Below, piece after piece: positions 61,231 through 64,000 of a stretch of 64,000 nt of DNA (position 1 is its first letter; the number at the start of each line of letters is the position of its first letter). A model generated the notes under the pieces. That model made no database searches and was not told where the DNA came from. It saw only the letters and a program-made list of their open reading frames with translations. The position numbers and the translations under genes were made by a program. This DNA comes from an uncultured Lachnospiraceae bacterium (lineage in GTDB: Bacteria; Bacillota; Clostridia; Lachnospirales; Lachnospiraceae). Location: assembly GCA_910588845.1 (NCBI GenBank), contig CAJURU010000014.1, positions 14,080-78,079 of the forward strand, given 5' to 3'.

Positions 61231-61995
61231 ATGGCAAGTAAAAATAAGTTTGAAATCGTGAATGGAAATGTTCATATATCAAGAGAAGAATGGAAACAAA
61301 TAGCAGAAGTTACCTATCGGGAAGATTACTATGAAGAATTGACAAGTGTTACTTGGACAGCAACGAATGGTTATATTAAAAATGCAAAATTTGGATTGTT
61401 GCATAGATATATGATGCAGAAATGGTATGGAAAAGAAGTTTTAGATGAAATGACAAAAAGAGGTTGGGTTGTAGATCACATGAATAACAATGGCTATGAT
61501 TGCCGAATTTGTAATTTAGAATTTTTACCATCACGTCATAATGTAGCTAAAGGTCAAATATTAGATGTCGAAGCAGAGGAAATGAGACTTCATATTGCAC
61601 TGAATATATTTAAAGATTTTACAACAGGCTTATATCAAATTTCAATCGGATTTAACGATAATATTTACTTTTATAATGCTGAAACAAAGGATAATCAGTT
61701 GATAAATACATTGTATTTATTATATGACTGCGATTATAAACAAGTGATATATGATGCCGAAGAAATATTGTTAAAATACCAGACAGAAAAGAAATTTGGA
61801 TTAGGAAAATTAAATTTTATTGATTATAGGTGTGAGTTTCCACCCAAAATAGAGTTTACAGAACGGGAGTTAGATGAAATTGTCAATAGAGATAGGTGTT
61901 TCATTGAACGAGATGGAGAAATTTATTTTGTGCCAGGAAAACAAAATTGGATACTTTCGGCTCATTATAAAGAAGGATGGAAACCTTCTTTATAA
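61231..61995 (+). CDS. HNH endonuclease-like protein
   Basis: 254 aa. LLHRYMMQKWYG (about 56-67) and VVDHMNNNGYDCRICNLEFL (80-99), then PSRHNVAKG, form an HNH nuclease motif of the type in phage and homing HNH proteins (His83, Asn95, Asn104). The C-terminal about 140 residues are not recognised; they are rich in Tyr, Ile and acidic residues and may bind DNA or a partner. Codon use is much more AT-rich than in the fla genes, suggesting transfer. ATG follows GGAAGGAAAAGG. It could be a mobile-element remnant or a defence nuclease. Confidence 0.75.
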   Translation: MASKNKFEIVNGNVHISREEWKQIAEVTYREDYYEELTSVTWTATNGYIKNAKFGLLHRYMMQKWYGKEVLDEMTKRGWVVDHMNNNGYDCRICNLEFLPSRHNVAKGQILDVEAEEMRLHIALNIFKDFTTGLYQISIGFNDNIYFYNAETKDNQLINTLYLLYDCDYKQVIYDAEEILLKYQTEKKFGLGKLNFIDYRCEFPPKIEFTERELDEIVNRDRCFIERDGEIYFVPGKQNWILSAHYKEGWKPSL

Positions 61996-62147
61996 TAGGT
62001 TATGTTTTCTGAAATGTAGGTACGATTTGTCTATGCCTAGTAAATGTGGTCGTATTATTTTTATGGTGTAGTAAGATGAAACTGACTTGAAAAAAAAGAA
62101 GATTGGTCAAGTGAAAATAATTGAAAGAGAAAGGAATTTGATACATT

Positions 62148-63287
62148 ATGAAAAGAGGGTTTACTCATTTTTATTATTTAATATCATGTCCATCGGATGT
62201 GCAGGAAGAATTAGAAATTGTTCTTAATGTCATAGACGAAATTAATATGACGGTTGGAGAGGATAATGGAATTAATATAAAGTGTCTTTATTGGAAAAAT
62301 AATGCAAGACCTAGTTCTGGTGAGAATGGACAAAATATAATTAATAAGCAATTATTGAGTAGAGCAGATGGTATTATAGCGTTATTTTGGACTAAATTTG
62401 GAACTCCAACCGAAGAGTATGGTTCTGGCACAGAAGAGGAAATTGAAAAATCTATTTTACAAGGAAAAAATGTAATGTTATATTTCTCTAATAAGCCAAT
62501 TAACCCAGATAAAATTGATTATCAACAATATGTACGTGTTATAGAATTTAAAAAGAGGTATTCAGGACTTTTTGCTGAATATAATACATTGGATGATTTT
62601 AGACAAAAATTAAATAGGCATATATTAGATTTGATGTCTAAACTAATTGAGAAGGAAGCAATTTTTTCTCAACATGTAGTTGAGCAAGATATGAGTTTGA
62701 CAGAAATTATGGAGTGTGGATGGTTTATACGTCGATTTCTTCTTGAATTGCCTGTAAATCAAGAATCAATATCTATTTTTCAAGAGCGTATTGATAAAAT
62801 AGTGCAGTTGGCTAATAGATTTGAGTTATTAAATGATAGGGATTTGAATTTAATTCTTTCTAGCAAGATTAAGACAGGACATAAGGGAGTTCATTCATTA
62901 AGTACTGAGGATATTGAAGAAAGTCGAAAAATTCTTGATAATGTTGAAATATCATTGATGAAAAAACTGAAAAATAGAGAAAATGCTTCTTTTCAGTTAG
63001 GACGATGTCTAGGGCATATTCTAATGCTGACAGAGGTTATTTGGTCAGATAATAAGAATTTTAATGTATCAGATTTTCATAATAGATATCAGAGTGCTTT
63101 TAATGATTTTATTAATAGAGCCAAAATTGCCGCAGCGGTTTTAAATAAGGATATTGAGGAAATTATAAATTCTGTTGAACAAATATATTCCGATGGAGAA
63201 AAAACTTGTGAGTCAGCAATAAATGCTTTACGATTATCCGCAGAAAAGATTACAACAATTTTACCGCTCCTTAGTGATATTAATTAA
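62148..63287 (+). CDS. DUF4062 (TIR-like) domain protein, possible immune effector
   Basis: 379 aa. N-terminal domain: YYLISCPSDVQEELEIVLN (9-27), IKCLYWKNNARP (44-55), QNIINKQLLSRADGIIALFW (62-81), FGTPTEEYGSGTEEEIEKS (84-102) and VMLYFSNKPI. This is the DUF4062 pattern, a Rossmann-like fold related to TIR domains that often heads NTPase-type defence proteins. The C-terminal about 200 residues are helical and not recognised; no NTPase motif is seen. Very AT-rich. The ribosome site (AAAGGA, about 12 bases away) is weak. A role in phage defence is inferred from the domain and context only. Confidence 0.7.
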   Translation: MKRGFTHFYYLISCPSDVQEELEIVLNVIDEINMTVGEDNGINIKCLYWKNNARPSSGENGQNIINKQLLSRADGIIALFWTKFGTPTEEYGSGTEEEIEKSILQGKNVMLYFSNKPINPDKIDYQQYVRVIEFKKRYSGLFAEYNTLDDFRQKLNRHILDLMSKLIEKEAIFSQHVVEQDMSLTEIMECGWFIRRFLLELPVNQESISIFQERIDKIVQLANRFELLNDRDLNLILSSKIKTGHKGVHSLSTEDIEESRKILDNVEISLMKKLKNRENASFQLGRCLGHILMLTEVIWSDNKNFNVSDFHNRYQSAFNDFINRAKIAAAVLNKDIEEIINSVEQIYSDGEKTCESAINALRLSAEKITTILPLLSDIN

Positions 63288-63853
63288 AATAAAAATATAA
63301 CAGTATACATAGCCGATTGGTTTCCAATGATATGCTCCCCAAGTCATAGCCAATACAATACCGCCAAAAGGAATTGGACTTTCTTTTTTCAACAAGGTTT
63401 CGATTGCTTTTTGCCCGTATATTATGATTAGAATGACAAGCATTACTTCAAATATATAGTATAAATATTGCACACAAAATTGGAATACGGTTTTACCCTG
63501 TGTTTCTCCAACGAACTTTAATGTATGCCAATCAATGAAAGTGATAATTTTGCAGCCAATGAAACAAGCAAACGTTACTATCCAATTTTTCAAGGAAATC
63601 TTGTCCCTTTTGTTCCCCCTTTCTGGAAAATGATAATATTTCCTTGAAAAAGCAGGAGGACACCAATGAAAAACGCCCACATAAAAACCATTATGATACA
63701 ATGAAGGCTTCTCTGCTGCATTGTATAATTCTGCATATCTATATGTAGGAATGTAACTTCAATTACAAATATTGACAGATATTCAAGCATAAATGCTCCA
63801 AATGAGAGCAAGCTCAACCATAGATATTTTGTCCATTTTACTTCTCTAACCAT
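63261..63853 (-). pseudogene. Frameshifted multi-helix membrane protein
   Basis: One reading frame starts at the ATG complementary to 63851-63853 (AAGGTGAG upstream) and holds two membrane helices (starting KWTKYLWLSLLSFGAFMLEY). After LLLF the second frame continues as SRKYYHFPERGNKRDKISLK with two more helices and IPFGGIVLAMTWGAYHW near its end. Joining needs one extra base in the A5/T5 run at 63647-63651. It may be a real lesion or a sequencing error. The end pattern faintly recalls CPBP-type membrane proteins; function unknown. Its tail overlaps the convergent DUF4062 gene by 27 bases. Confidence 0.55.
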
Positions 63854-63917
63854 TATTCTCACCTTATGAAATTCCGAGTTCTTTTTATACTTGACTTCCC
63901 GAAAAACCGGAATTTAA

Positions 63918-64000
63918 CTACTTCTTAATTAGTCGTTTAATTTTTGGAAGTATGAAACTCCCTAACAAATATAAATTACACAGATATACAAATAGATTTC
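63918..64000 (-). CDS. C-terminal fragment of a membrane protein (5' end outside window)
   Basis: On the minus strand an open frame enters from the window edge and stops at TAG (63918-63920). The last residues read NLFVYLCNLYLLGSFILPKI then KRLIKK: a hydrophobic helix and a basic tail. The fragment is too short to name. Confidence 0.35.
   Translation of the reverse strand, partial: NLFVYLCNLYLLGSFILPKIKRLIKK

Noticed and set aside
1..64000. CRISPR arrays, insertion sequences, rRNA and tRNA genes
   Set aside because: I looked for regularly spaced repeats, transposase motifs and tRNA/rRNA signatures on reading and saw none; no computed scan was possible.

Overview
The window looks like a chromosomal segment of a motile, anaerobic Clostridia species, most likely a Lachnospiraceae member. 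This rests on the gene content: a soluble [FeFe] hydrogenase, small lineage-typical proteins (DUF1292, DUF4250, DUF5662, DUF6115), a sporulation-type sigma-K, CodY, and a Gram-positive fla/che operon using FliY, CheC, CheD and SwrB-like proteins. No rRNA, tRNA, CRISPR array or insertion sequence was recognised. Family names come from motif recognition by eye; no database search was run.

Layout. 1-13 kb holds metabolic and housekeeping genes: the end of a ClC chloride channel, the hydrogenase, a PadR-DUF2812 pair behind a promoter with an embedded operator, a NatAB-like exporter, an SsuABC-like importer, gltX overlapping a UvrD/PcrA-like helicase, and a minus-strand pair (DUF1292, HD-GYP). 13-17 kb holds a GH13-like protein that appears to have lost its catalytic residues, a TraX-like membrane protein, DUF5662, an unlisted 58-residue DUF4250 gene, a run of four hairpins, and sigK. 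17.6-23.4 kb is comM-dprA-topA-codY.

23.8-58.8 kb is one very long, tightly packed plus-strand fla/che operon: flgB-flgC-fliE-fliF-fliG-fliH-fliI-fliJ-motE-like-fliK-flgD-flg_new-flgE-flbD-motA-motB-fliL-fliM-fliY-cheY-fliO-fliP-fliQ-fliR-flhB-flhA-flhF-flhG-pilZ-cheB-cheA-cheW-cheC-cheD-(small membrane protein)-sigD-fapA-(105 aa protein)-swrB-like-(YceG-like protein), then rpsB and tsf. The topA...codY-fla/che-sigD-swrB-rpsB-tsf order matches the Bacillus subtilis layout. MotAB, a PilZ protein, FapA and several small proteins are added. Basal body, hook, export gate, stator, switch and chemotaxis core can thus be made from one transcript. Flagellin, filament cap, hook-associated proteins, FlgM, CheR and the receptors are not here. 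The PilZ protein and the HD-GYP protein suggest cyclic-di-GMP control of motility.

After the tsf terminator (60.8 kb) the character changes. A G-rich inverted-repeat region leads into an AT-rich accessory segment to the window end. It carries an HNH endonuclease-like protein, a DUF4062/TIR-like protein that could be an immune effector, a frameshifted membrane protein and a truncated gene. This segment, the degenerate GH13 protein, the dispersed structured repeat (2.9 and 11.5 kb) and the unusual FlgD C-terminus are the most interesting parts.
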